Part shown: positions 8,250 through 18,455 of the stretch, in pieces
Layout of the letters: each line of letters opens with the position of its first letter
How positions within the stretch are numbered: position 1 is the first letter of the stretch
DNA from: Alteromonas marina
Lineage (GTDB): Bacteria; Pseudomonadota; Gammaproteobacteria; Enterobacterales; Alteromonadaceae
Assembly (NCBI RefSeq): GCF_000808575.1
Contig: NZ_JWLW01000010.1
Location: 82,831 to 146,830 of the forward strand
DNA: 64,000 bases
Direction: 5' to 3'
Program-made: the position numbers and the translations under genes
The notes under the pieces: model-generated
What the model was told of the DNA's origin: nothing
What the model saw: only the letters and a program-made list of their open reading frames with translations
Databases searched by the model: none

Positions 8250-8990
8250 TTAGCGAAATCTATACCCTTCAATGTCAAAACCAAAACTACTTTCGTAGCC
8301 CTTAACATACACCCATCCTTTATTCGGTAGGCGTTTGTGCTCGCTTTGATTTAAGCATAAGCGCCCATCAGACAGGGAGCCGTTCTCTTTTAGCAAAAGT
8401 GGATGTCGACAGTGCTTAGAGCCGCTTCCTTTTTCATAAGCAAATTTTCTTTCTATCTTTTGTTTATCGGAGGCTAAATGAAGCGTGTAAGGCAATGCCG
8501 TATCAACAAAACTAAAGCTTAAGAAAAAGGCTAATAGCGGCATACCAAATAACGTCATTTTTCCACGTAAATCTTTAGTCACAAACTGCGCGTGCCGCTT
8601 ATCGATAAAAATGGCAAGGTAATAAAAGGCGCTATAGGCAAAAGTGAGAAGTACGATGGCCCAATTCGAATTGTCTAGCCATCCATTGATCACGATAAAA
8701 TCGGTAAAAGCACTTACGAACATTGCGCCGATAAGTACTAAAAAGGTAATGTTCGATATGCGTGTGACCAAGTGTAGTTCAGACCATTTAGGTCGAGCAA
8801 CATGTTCATCATGATGGGCGCCGTCCGCATCATTCTCAGGTGGCAGCGTTGCTCGTTTCGAAGCGAGCTCATTCTTTGCTGCCTGGTAGCGCTCCGGAAA
8901 GGCCTGCTTATCAATGTTTTCCAGAACGTCCTCGAGCTCTTCTATGCTATAAGCGGCATAATTTGGTTGTTCGGTGATGGCAATACTCAT
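8250..8990 (-). CDS. Hypothetical membrane protein
   Basis: 246 residues, family not recognised. The N-terminus YSIEELEDVLENIDKQAFPERYQAAKNEL looks like a soluble helical module. An acidic/His stretch follows (DGAHHDEHV). Three hydrophobic segments are seen: about 80-102 (ITFLVLIGAMFVSAFTDFIVI), 108-130 and 145-165. The C-terminal 75 residues are probably non-cytoplasmic and hold two or three cysteines and GWVYVKGYESSFGFDIEGYRFR. The start has a good site (AAGGAAG). It lies between ftsN and hslV, which are close neighbours in E. coli, so it is a lineage-specific insertion in a conserved block. No function is assigned. Confidence 0.7.
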   Translation of the reverse strand: MSIAITEQPNYAAYSIEELEDVLENIDKQAFPERYQAAKNELASKRATLPPENDADGAHHDEHVARPKWSELHLVTRISNITFLVLIGAMFVSAFTDFIVINGWLDNSNWAIVLLTFAYSAFYYLAIFIDKRHAQFVTKDLRGKMTLFGMPLLAFFLSFSFVDTALPYTLHLASDKQKIERKFAYEKGSGSKHCRHPLLLKENGSLSDGRLCLNQSEHKRLPNKGWVYVKGYESSFGFDIEGYRFR

Positions 8991-9075
8991 TGATACTTCC
9001 TTGTAAACGCATCCTTTCTCTACGCGTTATTTCAGCGCCCTATGCAACGTATTAAGTGTTACTTACAATTAACTG

Positions 9076-9654
9076 CTACAAGTTCCAGTACCAAATTTGG
9101 CATGTGGCAATGTTCACTTTACGCAGACTGTGCTTTGCTTTTTCTGCATCACGCTTAGACTCGTAAGGGCCTAAAATAACGCGAAACCAGTCGCCGTTGC
9201 TGCCGGTGCTGTGTCTTATAAGCGCCTCTAAACCTTGGAATGCAATTTTGGCTTTCATCTCTTCAGCCTGCGCGCGGGTTCTAAAAGAGGCGCACTGCAT
9301 TAAATAGCGTTTGTCAGACTTTTCTTGCTCTTTGACCTCAACTTCCACTTCGTATCCTGGCAGGGTTTTGATGTACTCCCACTCTTCCTCAGGCAGTTCA
9401 GGTAAAGATTCTTCTGTAGGTGCAACAGGTCGTGAAGCTTGGGTATCTACGTCATCTTCTACATTGTCTTTTATCGACCACAAAAACACACCAAAGCCAA
9501 TCACCAATGCAAAGATACCAATTAGGCGTACGATAGGAAGCTTGCCTGAAACTGGGGCGTTAGATTTCGCGTTTGCTGTTGGCTTTCTACCTTTACCAGC
9601 AGGCTTCTTTTGTTGAGGGGAGCGTCCACGAGAGACATAATCGCGTTGGGCCAT
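9076..9654 (-). CDS. ftsN: Cell division protein FtsN (SPOR domain)
   Basis: 192 residues from ATG 9654, giving MAQRDYVSRGRS, closely matching the E. coli FtsN start MAQRDYVRR. A TTG 9 bases upstream is rejected. A basic cytoplasmic tail is followed by one transmembrane helix (about 40-60, IVRLIGIFALVIGFGVFLWSI), an acidic periplasmic linker, and a C-terminal SPOR domain (about 115-192) with LMQCASFRTRAQAEEMKAKI and WFRVILGPYESKRDAEKA. SPOR binds denuded septal peptidoglycan, and FtsN triggers septal synthesis. It is shorter than E. coli FtsN (about 319) because the linker is reduced. Position beside priA and hslVU supports the call. Confidence 0.92.
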   Translation of the reverse strand: MAQRDYVSRGRSPQQKKPAGKGRKPTANAKSNAPVSGKLPIVRLIGIFALVIGFGVFLWSIKDNVEDDVDTQASRPVAPTEESLPELPEEEWEYIKTLPGYEVEVEVKEQEKSDKRYLMQCASFRTRAQAEEMKAKIAFQGLEALIRHSTGSNGDWFRVILGPYESKRDAEKAKHSLRKVNIATCQIWYWNL

Positions 9655-9786
9655 AGGCGGCAATATTCCTACTTGTTATCGTTGTTTGTATGCGTAAGAA
9701 AACGTCATATACCAAATCTTTGTAAAGAAGCAGCTTTTCTGCATCTTCGATCCTGCCAAAATTTTAACGTATTGCTACCCAACAAG

Positions 9787-11976
9787 CTAACTGAAATCGG
9801 TAGGATCAATATCTATTGACCACCTTACCTTCATTGCCTGCGGCAACGCCTGTAAAAATGGCAGTGCCAAACGTAGCGCATTGTGAAGCGGTGCGCGCTT
9901 TTCATGACTACATACCAGCATAAACCGGAACCGGCCTTGCCGCTTTTCGATCAAACAAGGAAACGGGCCATTTAACTCAATGGCATGCTGCTGGAGAAAG
10001 ACTTGCTTACTATCTTGTAAAAAGCGATAGGCCAAACTGCTGTCAGTCGCTTCAGCACGAATAACAAATTGACTAACAAAAGGGGGCAACCCTGCCGCTT
10101 TTCGCTCCATTAAAGCGTGTCTGGCGAAATGCCCATAGCCATTGTGCACTAAATCCTGAAGCAAAGGGTGATGGGGGTTGTGTGTTTGAAGCCACATTTC
10201 ACCGGGTTTACTTGCGCGCCCTGCTCTTCCAGCAAGCTGTGTCACAAGCTGAGCGAGCTTTTCTGGTGCTCTAAAATCCGCACTAAAAAGAGCACCATCA
10301 CAATCTAGCACTGCAACTAGGGTTACATGAGGGAAATGGTGTCCTTTTGATAGTATCTGGGTACCTACCAGAAGCTGGTACTCTTGGCGGTTTATTGCAT
10401 CAAGCGTCTGGTGCAATTTATCTTTGCCCCGCACGGTGTCACTGTCTATTCGTACCTGTTTAACACCGGGAAATAAGCTTGCAAGCCCTTGCTCAACTTG
10501 CTCGGTCCCTGTGCCCGCCGTCACTAATTCATTGTGATGGCACGCTTCGCAGTTTGATGCCATTGAGCGCATACCGCCGCAGTGATGACACTGTAGTCGG
10601 TTCCGCGCTTTATGCACCGTATACGGACGGTCACAGCGCTTACACATTACGGTCTCACCACAGTGATGGCAGAGCAGCGCTGGCGCATAGCCTCTGCGAT
10701 TCACAAACACCAATACCTGATTTCCAGCATTGATGTGCTGGCGCATTATCGTCAGCAAACCTTGCGAAATACCGTAGTGAATGGGTTGGTCGCGCGCATC
10801 TAAAACATGCTGATGCGTGCTTTTCGCCCCTCCGGCTCGCTTGGTAAGCTGCAAATGGGCATAGCGACCGCTTAACGCATTGTTAAGAGTCTCTAGCGCG
10901 GGCGTGGCGCTGCTTAATAAAAGAGGAATATTGTGCTGCTTAGCACGCATAGCTGCCAGGTCACGAGCGTGATAGCGGAGCCCATCTTGCTGCTTAAAAG
11001 ACTCATCGTGCTCTTCATCCACAATCAGCATACCGGGGTTGTGCAGCGGAGTGAAAATAGCTGAACGGGTACCTATGATTATCCCGAGTTCACCGGCTTT
11101 TGCTCGCTGCCACACCTGTAGCCGTTCTTTATCAGAAAGCTGAGAATGTAAAACGCCCACTGCAATACCAAAGCGCTTTTCAAAGCGTGACACGGTTTGC
11201 GGCGTAAGCCCGATTTCTGGCACAAGGATAAGCACTTGCTTCCCTTCACGCAGTAAAGGTTCGATGGCTTGAAGATATACTTCCGTTTTACCGCTACCGG
11301 TAACCCCTTCAAGTAAACTTACCGCAAAGTTGCCTTGCTGACGGTTAAGCGCGGCAATAGCAACCAACTGTTCTGTGTCTGGAACCGGCTTTTCAGACAC
11401 CGATAACGAGGCAAGCCAACTGCCTGACTTAAATTCAGGCACGACTTCTTCAATGCTTGCCAATGACTTTTCGACAAGCGCTTTGACCGCAGGTGCGCCA
11501 TACTGCTTGCGCGCTTGGGACGCTAATAAGGCACCACCGGCCATTGCAGTAAAACAAGCTTGTTGTTTAGGCGCCCGCGATAACGTGTCTGCATCCCTTT
11601 GCCTACCTTCTTCGGTAAGCATTAGCATGTCTTGGGGTATTGGCGCTGCTGACTCGCCTTTGCGCAATAAAACAGGCAGCATGGCGTGTAGCACTTCACC
11701 CGGCGCATGATGATAGTACTGCCACAGCCATTGGGCCATTTTCAGTAGCACTTCATCTATAACAGGGCTATCGTCCAGTACCGACTCAATGGCTTTTAGC
11801 TTGTTGGAGTTTTCAATGTCGCTTTCAGGTCTGTGTAGGGTTTCAACGACTACGCCCACAAGTTTGCGCGGACCAAAAGGTACAACTACCCTCACACCTG
11901 CACTGAGTGCGTTATTGTGGGTATATGTGAAAAGTTGGCGCAGTGGCACTGGCACGGCAACTTGGATAAAGGCCAT
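9787..11976 (-). CDS. priA: Primosomal replication restart helicase PriA
   Basis: 729 residues, normal for PriA, the 3'-5' helicase that reloads the replisome at stalled forks. The N-terminal DNA-binding part begins FIQVAVPVPLRQLFTYT. Helicase motifs are GVTGSGKTEVYL (Walker A), IIVDEEHD (Walker B, DEEH), LLLSSATPALE and LVGTQILSKGHHFP. The zinc-binding insert has paired cysteines CHHCGE, CKRC, CHHCGG and CEAC. QLAGRAGRASKPGE is motif VI. It is divergent from rpmE, as in E. coli. Confidence 0.98.
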   Translation of the reverse strand: MAFIQVAVPVPLRQLFTYTHNNALSAGVRVVVPFGPRKLVGVVVETLHRPESDIENSNKLKAIESVLDDSPVIDEVLLKMAQWLWQYYHHAPGEVLHAMLPVLLRKGESAAPIPQDMLMLTEEGRQRDADTLSRAPKQQACFTAMAGGALLASQARKQYGAPAVKALVEKSLASIEEVVPEFKSGSWLASLSVSEKPVPDTEQLVAIAALNRQQGNFAVSLLEGVTGSGKTEVYLQAIEPLLREGKQVLILVPEIGLTPQTVSRFEKRFGIAVGVLHSQLSDKERLQVWQRAKAGELGIIIGTRSAIFTPLHNPGMLIVDEEHDESFKQQDGLRYHARDLAAMRAKQHNIPLLLSSATPALETLNNALSGRYAHLQLTKRAGGAKSTHQHVLDARDQPIHYGISQGLLTIMRQHINAGNQVLVFVNRRGYAPALLCHHCGETVMCKRCDRPYTVHKARNRLQCHHCGGMRSMASNCEACHHNELVTAGTGTEQVEQGLASLFPGVKQVRIDSDTVRGKDKLHQTLDAINRQEYQLLVGTQILSKGHHFPHVTLVAVLDCDGALFSADFRAPEKLAQLVTQLAGRAGRASKPGEMWLQTHNPHHPLLQDLVHNGYGHFARHALMERKAAGLPPFVSQFVIRAEATDSSLAYRFLQDSKQVFLQQHAIELNGPFPCLIEKRQGRFRFMLVCSHEKRAPLHNALRLALPFLQALPQAMKVRWSIDIDPTDFS

Positions 11977-12443
11977 TGCGAACGTTCTACCTTATTTGAC
12001 GATGGTTACAGCGCGTAATGCGCTTACTAAGCTTCTTATGTTGAAACTAATTATACTGAGGCTACTTGCAGACCTATAGGTTACGGCAGTTTGCGCTGCT
12101 AACAGCTAGCAACACATTTTGCTATTAGCGCATGATTTTGCTACTAGCGCAGTTGGCCTAGCCTTGAAAGACAAATATTTAAACATACTTTACAGGTAAG
12201 CATAAAAAGAATGTTTTTAGTTTGGCCTTTTTATACAGCTACCTTTTTATACGGCTACCTTGTCTAGCTCTCTTGTTTAGCATTTGGCCAAAAACCGCTT
12301 GATCAAGGCTTTGCCATCCTTTATTATGCGCCGCTCTTTTGCGATAGGCTGTTCTTTGAACGACTTATCATTTGAATTAAGTAACGTATGGTGTGCGACT
12401 TCGGGTTGTATAGCGATACGGCCTTATTATGTGAGGTAACCCA
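11977..12443 (+). other. priA-rpmE divergent intergenic region with two tandem duplications
   Basis: 467 bases that should hold both promoters. Two near-perfect tandem repeats are visible. A 19-base unit beginning TTTTGCTATTAGCGCA starts at 12117 and again, with a few changes, at 12136. A 16-base unit CTTTTTATACAGCTAC occupies 12227-12242 and is repeated with one change at 12243-12258. They may be ribosomal-protein leader structure or neutral duplications. No gene is seen. Confidence 0.5.
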
Positions 12444-12656
12444 ATGAAACAAGATATCCACCCAAAATACGAAGAAATCACAGCAACTTGCTCATGTGGT
12501 AACGTAATGAACATCCGTTCTACGCTTGGTAAAGACATCAACCTAGACGTATGTTCTTCATGTCACCCATTCTACACTGGTAAGCAACGTAACGTTGACA
12601 CCGGTGGTCGTGTTGATCGCTTCAAGAAGCGTTTCGGTGCATTGGGCAAAAAGTAA
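12444..12656 (+). CDS. rpmE: 50S ribosomal protein bL31, zinc-binding form
   Basis: 70 residues starting [20 protein letters not shown]. Zinc-coordinating cysteines are present (CSCG and CSSCH), marking the zinc-type paralogue rather than the zinc-independent form. The tail [17 protein letters not shown] is typical. The site GTGAGGTAACCC precedes the start. A terminator follows within 20 bases, so the gene is monocistronic. Position next to priA matches E. coli. Confidence 0.98.
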   Translation: MKQDIHPKYEEITATCSCGNVMNIRSTLGKDINLDVCSSCHPFYTGKQRNVDTGGRVDRFKKRFGALGKK

Positions 12657-12673
12657 GCCTGATATCGAGTTCG

Positions 12674-12700
12674 AAAAAAGCGCCTTCGTGGCGCTTTTTT
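12674..12700 (+). terminator. Rho-independent terminator of rpmE
   Basis: AAAAAAGCGCC-TTCG-TGGCGCTTTTTT: a GC stem with a stable UUCG tetraloop followed by a T-run. Confidence 0.9.
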
Positions 12701-12861
12701 ATTGCTAAAAATTCACGCTTCACACAAACGAGATGTACCAAACAGCACTTTACTGCCGATATTCTACATAAAGCCTGTGCCTAGCCAATGTATCTAACTC
12801 TTTAACTCACCTTTCTGTATAACTTTTTAGCTAGCCTTGCAGCATTCGGCGTAACCTGAAC

Positions 12862-13179
12862 TCAGTGAAGGTTTTTAATAGTAGATAAATGGCTATCCCA
12901 ATTGCCGCCACTCACTTTCTTACATTGTTCTTCGCTATCAAAATAAATTCCAACAGGTGCTGACTTAATTGACGCCAAAGCAATATTCACTTGGCTTATG
13001 AAGTCTATATCCCAACCATTAGTTAACGCCCGCTGCTTTTCCGATTCTGTGTTAAATACGGCAATCACCTGCGGCGCTTTCCAATGCCCTAAATGAGTTA
13101 ACCAAACAAACCCATTGTTGTCAGACTTTACGGTTTCACACACTTCGGTTAGCACGGTTATTAGTTTTCTTTCTGTCAT
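12862..13179 (-). CDS. Hypothetical small cytoplasmic protein
   Basis: 105 residues if begun at ATG 13179 (MTERKLITVLTEVCETVK). The frame is open upstream to 13350 and would add 57 residues of uneven composition; GCGAGGA just before 13179 favours the short form, although spacing is tight. Visible features are VWLTHLGHWKAPQVIAVF and SAPVGIYFDSEEQCKKVSGGNWDSH. No signal peptide or membrane segment is seen. Family not recognised; it resembles small proteins that act on amino-acid or nucleic-acid substrates only in being compact alpha/beta. It stands alone between rpmE and malic enzyme. Confidence 0.55.
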   Translation of the reverse strand: MTERKLITVLTEVCETVKSDNNGFVWLTHLGHWKAPQVIAVFNTESEKQRALTNGWDIDFISQVNIALASIKSAPVGIYFDSEEQCKKVSGGNWDSHLSTIKNLH

Positions 13180-13858
13180 ATCCTCGCCTTCAGTGCGAAT
13201 TTTTAGTGGGCTTTCATAGGATTTTATCAGAAATATTGGATGGAGAATGAACGAGGTACCTCCCTGCGTTCTATCTTCCTGAATTGGGTTTATGTCCAGC
13301 GCATTTATAAGAACGTAGCTCCTTTTGATACCTTTGTTTTCATCTACCACACAATAGACCTACAGAATGTTATAAGAAGGCAAAATAAATAGCATGAATG
13401 GCAATTATAGCCCCATTTTACTGGTCTAATTAGTATGCCTAACCTACATTGGTATATGAGAATTCTGATCAGATATGTACACAGTGATTGGCTGTGTTAG
13501 AGTTGCTATCGGCACTTTGATAGTGAGCATTAATCCTGTGAATAATGCGTTACTTTCAAGACTTATGGCGCTTTTTGGTACATAAACCTGAGGCCTTTAT
13601 CCATTAAGGTATGTGAACAAAATCAGTAAAGGTTAACGCCTAGTCTGCTTTTTCACATGCCACCTTAGGGCCTATTGATGATTGCTGTACAACAAAGATC
13701 AACAAGTCCTAGTGCTAACAACTATTTATTATCACTTTTGTCATTACTTGGTTGTAACGCGCTTACGTTTATCTACCTATAACTATAACGACAATAAAAT
13801 AGCTACAGAGCGTGAACGAAAACACCGATGAACCCTACATCTAAGGATACCTTTTTAC
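13180..13858. other. Intergenic region upstream of malic enzyme
   Basis: About 680 bases (510 if the longer upstream frame to 13350 is real). AT-rich, without a convincing gene or RNA. The malic enzyme start is preceded by TAAGGATA near 13840-13850. Promoters for the two divergent genes must lie here but none is clear enough to place. Confidence 0.4.
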
Positions 13859-15094
13859 ATGTCAGATTTTAGACAACGCGCACTCGATTATCACGCCAAA
13901 CCCACACCTGGAAAAATCCGCGTAGAGTTATCTAAGCCAGCCGATAGCGTCGATGACCTTGCTCTTGCCTATAGCCCAGGCGTTGCCGAACCGGTCAGAG
14001 AAATAGCCGAAGATGCAGATAACGCCTATAAGTACACGGGTAAAGGAAATCTAGTTGCCGTTATCAGTAACGGAACCGCGATTTTAGGATTGGGTAACCT
14101 AGGTCCACTGGCATCGAAACCTGTTATGGAAGGAAAAGCCCTTCTGTTTAAACGCTTTGCTGGCCTGGATGCTATTGACATTGAAGTGAAGCATCGTACA
14201 ACAGAAGAGTTCATTAATACGGTAGCGAATATCGCCGACACATTTGGCGGCATTAACCTAGAAGATATTAAAGCGCCTGAATGCTTTGAGATTGAACAAG
14301 AGCTAATTAAGCGCTGTAAAATTCCTGTATTTCATGATGACCAGCACGGTACCGCAATTGTAACTGCAGCGGGTATGCTTAACGCTTTGGAGATTCAGGG
14401 CAAAAATATAGAGAACGCTAAAATCGTGTGTATGGGTGCCGGCGCAGCAGCGGTGGCTTGTATGGAACTGCTTATTAAGTGTGGTGCCCAGCGTGAGCGT
14501 ATTTATATGCTAGATAGAAAAGGCGTTATCCATACTCGTCGCGAAGACTTAACTGAGCACAAAAAGCTATTTGCTAACAATACTGACAAGCGTACGCTTG
14601 AAGACGTAATGGAAGGTGCGGATATTTTTGTTGGTGTGTCTGGACCGGATGTTTTACCTCCAGAAACACTGGCCTTGATGGCTGAAAACCCAATTGTATT
14701 TGCATGTTCTAACCCAGACCCTGAGATAAAGCCTGAACTTGCTCACGAAGTACGTAAAGATCTTATTATGGCTACCGGACGTTCGGACTACCCTAACCAA
14801 GTTAATAACGTACTGTGTTTCCCGTTTATTTTCCGTGGAGCACTAGATGTTCGTGCAACAGCCATTAACGATGAAATGAAAGTAGCGGCAGTAGAAGCCC
14901 TTCGTGCTATCACGAAGGAGCCTGTACCAGAAGAAGTACTAGCTGCCAGTAAGAGTACTAATCTAACATTTGGCAAAGAGTACATTATTCCTAAACCTAT
15001 GGACCCGCGTTTATGCGAGCGTATTGCTACCGCCGTGTCTAAGGCTGCTATTGAATCTGGTGTTGCACGCGTACCTGAAAGCCCAGAAGAATAA
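13859..15094 (+). CDS. Malic enzyme (malate to pyruvate and CO2), short MaeB-like form
   Basis: 411 residues. It begins FRQRALDYHAKPTPGKIRVE, with LAYSPGVAEPVREIAED, GLGNLGPLASKPVMEGK and IDIEVKHRTTEEFINTVANIADTFGGINLEDI. The metal site is FHDDQHGTA and the NAD(P)-binding loop VCMGAGAAAVAC. This is the oxaloacetate-decarboxylating family. E. coli MaeB carries a phosphotransacetylase-like C-terminal half of about 330 residues; here it is absent, so allosteric control by acetyl-CoA is probably different. Cofactor choice cannot be read safely. It is convergent with metJ across a long hairpin. Confidence 0.93.
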   Translation: MSDFRQRALDYHAKPTPGKIRVELSKPADSVDDLALAYSPGVAEPVREIAEDADNAYKYTGKGNLVAVISNGTAILGLGNLGPLASKPVMEGKALLFKRFAGLDAIDIEVKHRTTEEFINTVANIADTFGGINLEDIKAPECFEIEQELIKRCKIPVFHDDQHGTAIVTAAGMLNALEIQGKNIENAKIVCMGAGAAAVACMELLIKCGAQRERIYMLDRKGVIHTRREDLTEHKKLFANNTDKRTLEDVMEGADIFVGVSGPDVLPPETLALMAENPIVFACSNPDPEIKPELAHEVRKDLIMATGRSDYPNQVNNVLCFPFIFRGALDVRATAINDEMKVAAVEALRAITKEPVPEEVLAASKSTNLTFGKEYIIPKPMDPRLCERIATAVSKAAIESGVARVPESPEE

Positions 15095-15180
15095 AATTCT
15101 GGCGCATAAGGCAAAAAAATGGAGGGGCTAGTGCTCAACCTTTATTTGCTAAAAAGTGCGCGTAGAGAATACATGTACAT

Positions 15181-15245
15181 AAAAAACGGCGCCGTGTTGT
15201 AGGTTATCAACTAGCAATAACTTACAACAAAGCGCCGTTTCTCTT
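15181..15245. terminator. Long bidirectional hairpin between malic enzyme and metJ
   Basis: AAACGGCGC pairs with GCGCCGTTT, and inside it TGTTGTA and GTTAT pair with TACAACA and AATAAC around CAACTAGC. A-run and T-run flank both sides, so it should stop transcription from both convergent genes. The stem is unusually long for a simple terminator. Confidence 0.8.
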
Positions 15246-15257
15246 TAATACTAAATA

Positions 15258-15590
15258 TCAGTCGTCTTCCGACACATCGTTTTCGAAGCTAGGGTCAATA
15301 CCCATTTCTTCCATAATACGTCTTGCTTCAGCCGGCACGCGATTAGGATTGTCTTTACGCAAGTCATCATCGTTAGGCAAAGGTTGCCCGGTAAATGCGT
15401 GTAAAAACGCTTCGCACAGCAATTCCGAATTAGTGGCGTGACGCAAATTATTGATTTGGCGGCGGGTACGCTCATCAGTAAGTGCTTTAAGCACATTAAT
15501 AGGTATAGAGACAGTGACTTTCTTTACCTGCTCGCTCTTTTTCCCGTGCTCTGCGTAGGGGTGAATATATTTACCGTTCCATTCTGCCAT
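15258..15590 (-). CDS. metJ: Methionine repressor MetJ
   Basis: 110 residues from ATG 15590 ([18 protein letters not shown]), nearly identical in its first half to E. coli MetJ; the frame extends further upstream but without homology. It is a ribbon-helix-helix dimer that binds S-adenosylmethionine as co-repressor. [44 protein letters not shown] covers the DNA-binding beta ribbon and helices. Divergent metF and the MetJ boxes between them show autoregulation and control of methionine synthesis. Confidence 0.97.
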   Translation of the reverse strand: MAEWNGKYIHPYAEHGKKSEQVKKVTVSIPINVLKALTDERTRRQINNLRHATNSELLCEAFLHAFTGQPLPNDDDLRKDNPNRVPAEARRIMEEMGIDPSFENDVSEDD

Positions 15591-15676
15591 TGTACTAACT
15601 CGGTCTACTCTTTTTATATTATGAAGAGAAATTCTAAACAAGTTCACGAAAAGGTCAATTGAGCAGTGTAAACCTC

Positions 15677-16638
<962 letters not shown>

Positions 16639-16690
16639 TAAATAACAATTATCACAAGAGTGATGTCACTTTTGCATGATTCACTCCTCA

Positions 16691-16713
16691 AAAGGCGCAA
16701 TCAATGCGCCTTT
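16691..16713 (+). terminator. Terminator of metF
   Basis: AAAGGCGCA-ATCAA-TGCGCCTTT, a 9-base stem followed by GTTGTCTT. Confidence 0.75.
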
Positions 16714-16796
16714 GTTGTCTTAAACCTGCATTAAACTTTGCCACCAAGGCCGCCCGCAGTTACCATCTGATATACATGTAATGAACTATCGATGCC

Positions 16797-16820
16797 TTAT
16801 ACCAGTGTGCATAGATAAGA
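16797..16820 (+). repeat. Dispersed intergenic repeat, copy 1
   Basis: Contains TACCAGTGTGCATAGATAA, one of at least five intergenic matches in this window to TACCARTCYGNATAGATA. It lies between metF and yihY. Confidence 0.5.
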
Positions 16821-16863
16821 CCGCGCTATTCAACGTTGCCACTGTATCGTCAGGAGAAATTGA

Positions 16864-17748
16864 GTGGATTTAGACAAGGTTAAAGCCTTATATAACAATG
16901 TTACTCCTCAGGTTAGAGATCTCTTTAGCATCTTCATAAAGCGCTGTAGAGAAGACAATATTACTATATCTGCTGGGCACTTAGCCTATGTAACCTTGTT
17001 ATCTTTGGTGCCATTTATCATGGTGACTTTCACCATAATGTCAGCCTTCCCTGCTTTCGCTTCGGTAAGAAACAAGCTAGAGCATTTTATATTTAGCAAT
17101 TTTGTTCCTACCGCCAGTGATGTAGTGCATAAATACATGACCGATTTTGTGGGCAACGCCTCGCAAATGAGCGCTATTGGTATTTTGTCGCTTCTTGTCG
17201 TTGCGTTAATGCTCATATCAAACGTAGATAAAACCTTAAATAGAATTTGGCGCACGCAAAGTGACAGACCTATTGTGTATACCTTTGCTATTTACTGGAT
17301 GGTAATCACGCTTGGCCCTATGTTGATTGGCTCTAGTGTAGTGGTCAGTTCTTATTTGACTGGATTAGCGGCATTCACTGAAGAATACACGCCAGGTCTT
17401 GGTACTTTCTTACTGAGCCTTGTACCCAGCGGTGCAGCCATGCTTGCATTCACCATTTTATACATGGTGGTGCCGAATAGACGGGTGTTTGCTCGTCATG
17501 CTTTCGTAGGTGCGATTGTAGCCACTATCGCTTTTGAAATAACGAAGTCAGGCTTTGCGCTATATGTAACAAACTTTCCTTCGTACGAACTTATATACGG
17601 CGCGCTTGCGGTGGTGCCCATCCTGTTTTTATGGGTGTACTTGTCGTGGATCATTGTGCTGTTTGGTGCTGAATTTACCTGCAGCCTAGGTGAAGCTTTT
17701 GAAAACCGAAAAGCAGAAAACGAACCGCGCAAAGTCCCTCAAGAATAA
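16864..17748 (+). CDS. yihY: YihY/UPF0761-family inner-membrane protein
   Basis: 294 residues. It starts at GTG 16864, 8 bases after AGGAG. Six hydrophobic segments are visible, including LAYVTLLSLVPFIMVTFTIMSAFP, SAIGILSLLVVALMLISNVDKTLNRIWR and the last one, ALAVVPILFLWVYLSWIIVLFGAE. ITISAGHLAYVTLLSLVPF is the family hallmark. These proteins were once called ribonuclease BN, but that was a misassignment; the function is unknown. The order yihY, dtd, yiiD is conserved with E. coli, here with three extra genes in between. Confidence 0.92.
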   Translation: MDLDKVKALYNNVTPQVRDLFSIFIKRCREDNITISAGHLAYVTLLSLVPFIMVTFTIMSAFPAFASVRNKLEHFIFSNFVPTASDVVHKYMTDFVGNASQMSAIGILSLLVVALMLISNVDKTLNRIWRTQSDRPIVYTFAIYWMVITLGPMLIGSSVVVSSYLTGLAAFTEEYTPGLGTFLLSLVPSGAAMLAFTILYMVVPNRRVFARHAFVGAIVATIAFEITKSGFALYVTNFPSYELIYGALAVVPILFLWVYLSWIIVLFGAEFTCSLGEAFENRKAENEPRKVPQE

Positions 17749-17769
17749 TTAGCACTACAAGTTTACAAT

Positions 17770-17795
17770 AAAAAAGGGAGCCGCTGGCTCCCTTT
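17770..17795. terminator. Bidirectional terminator between yihY and the DUF2959 gene
   Basis: AAAAGGGAGCC-GCT-GGCTCCCTTT with an A-run before and T-run after it, between two convergent genes. Confidence 0.85.
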
Positions 17796-17816
17796 GTGTC
17801 TATCTCTGCCCAAAAG

Positions 17817-18455
17817 CTAGTTTTTCATTGAAGAAATAAACGCATCAGACTCAGCAATCGCCGAATTCATTTGTCTCATAAGCTGGGCAACGTTGTTTTC
17901 AATAGTAGAAAGTTCGCCCTGCAGTGCGCCAATAGCGCTTGCATTTAGATTGTGCTTTAAATACAGCACATTATCTTGAAGCGCGCTTAACACCGGCGGC
18001 ATTTTGCTTTCCGCTTTGCGCATAGCCGTCATTAACGAAGTGTAACGACGCTTGGTTTCGCGAAGCTTTGCCGCACTATCACGCTTGAGCGTGGCGTTTT
18101 CGTACTTTTCGAGTTCTTCCGACCACTCATCAAACAAAGCTTCGGCAACGCTTTCCACTTTATCAATACGTGAACTCACTTCTTCTGAAGCGGCAACGCT
18201 GTCTTCGTACTGACCATTCAAGCGGTTGTAAACGTCTTCTAACTCTCCGCCATCGAACGCAACTGCTGCACTAAATGCCTCTAAGGCAGAATTAAACTGC
18301 TCCTGTGCGTCTTCCTGCGATTCTTTTGCGTTTTCAACCCGGTCTACTAGGATATCGCGCTTTTCAACGCCCACCTTTTCCCATGCTGCGTAATATGCAG
18401 ACTGACACCCACTAAGGGCAAGCATAGCAACAAATGCTGATGCGATTAACTTCAT
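17817..18455 (-). CDS. DUF2959 lipoprotein
   Basis: 212 residues. The signal peptide ends in a lipobox, LALSGC, with Cys17 as the lipidated residue. The mature part starts QSAYYAAWEKVGVEKRDILVDRV, the DUF2959 hallmark, and is almost wholly helical and acidic, with coiled-coil potential in 30-120 and 160-205. It is probably anchored in the outer membrane facing the periplasm. Function is unknown. It overlaps the stop of the upstream small membrane gene (ATGA), so the two are translated together. Confidence 0.8.
   Translation of the reverse strand: MKLIASAFVAMLALSGCQSAYYAAWEKVGVEKRDILVDRVENAKESQEDAQEQFNSALEAFSAAVAFDGGELEDVYNRLNGQYEDSVAASEEVSSRIDKVESVAEALFDEWSEELEKYENATLKRDSAAKLRETKRRYTSLMTAMRKAESKMPPVLSALQDNVLYLKHNLNASAIGALQGELSTIENNVAQLMRQMNSAIAESDAFISSMKN

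Noticed and set aside
10479..10803. Plus-strand frames within priA
   Set aside because: Antisense to the conserved zinc-binding region of PriA, with no start site.
13180..13350. 57-residue extension of the small hypothetical protein
   Set aside because: Composition differs from the rest and GAGGA before the inner ATG favours the short form; left as an alternative.
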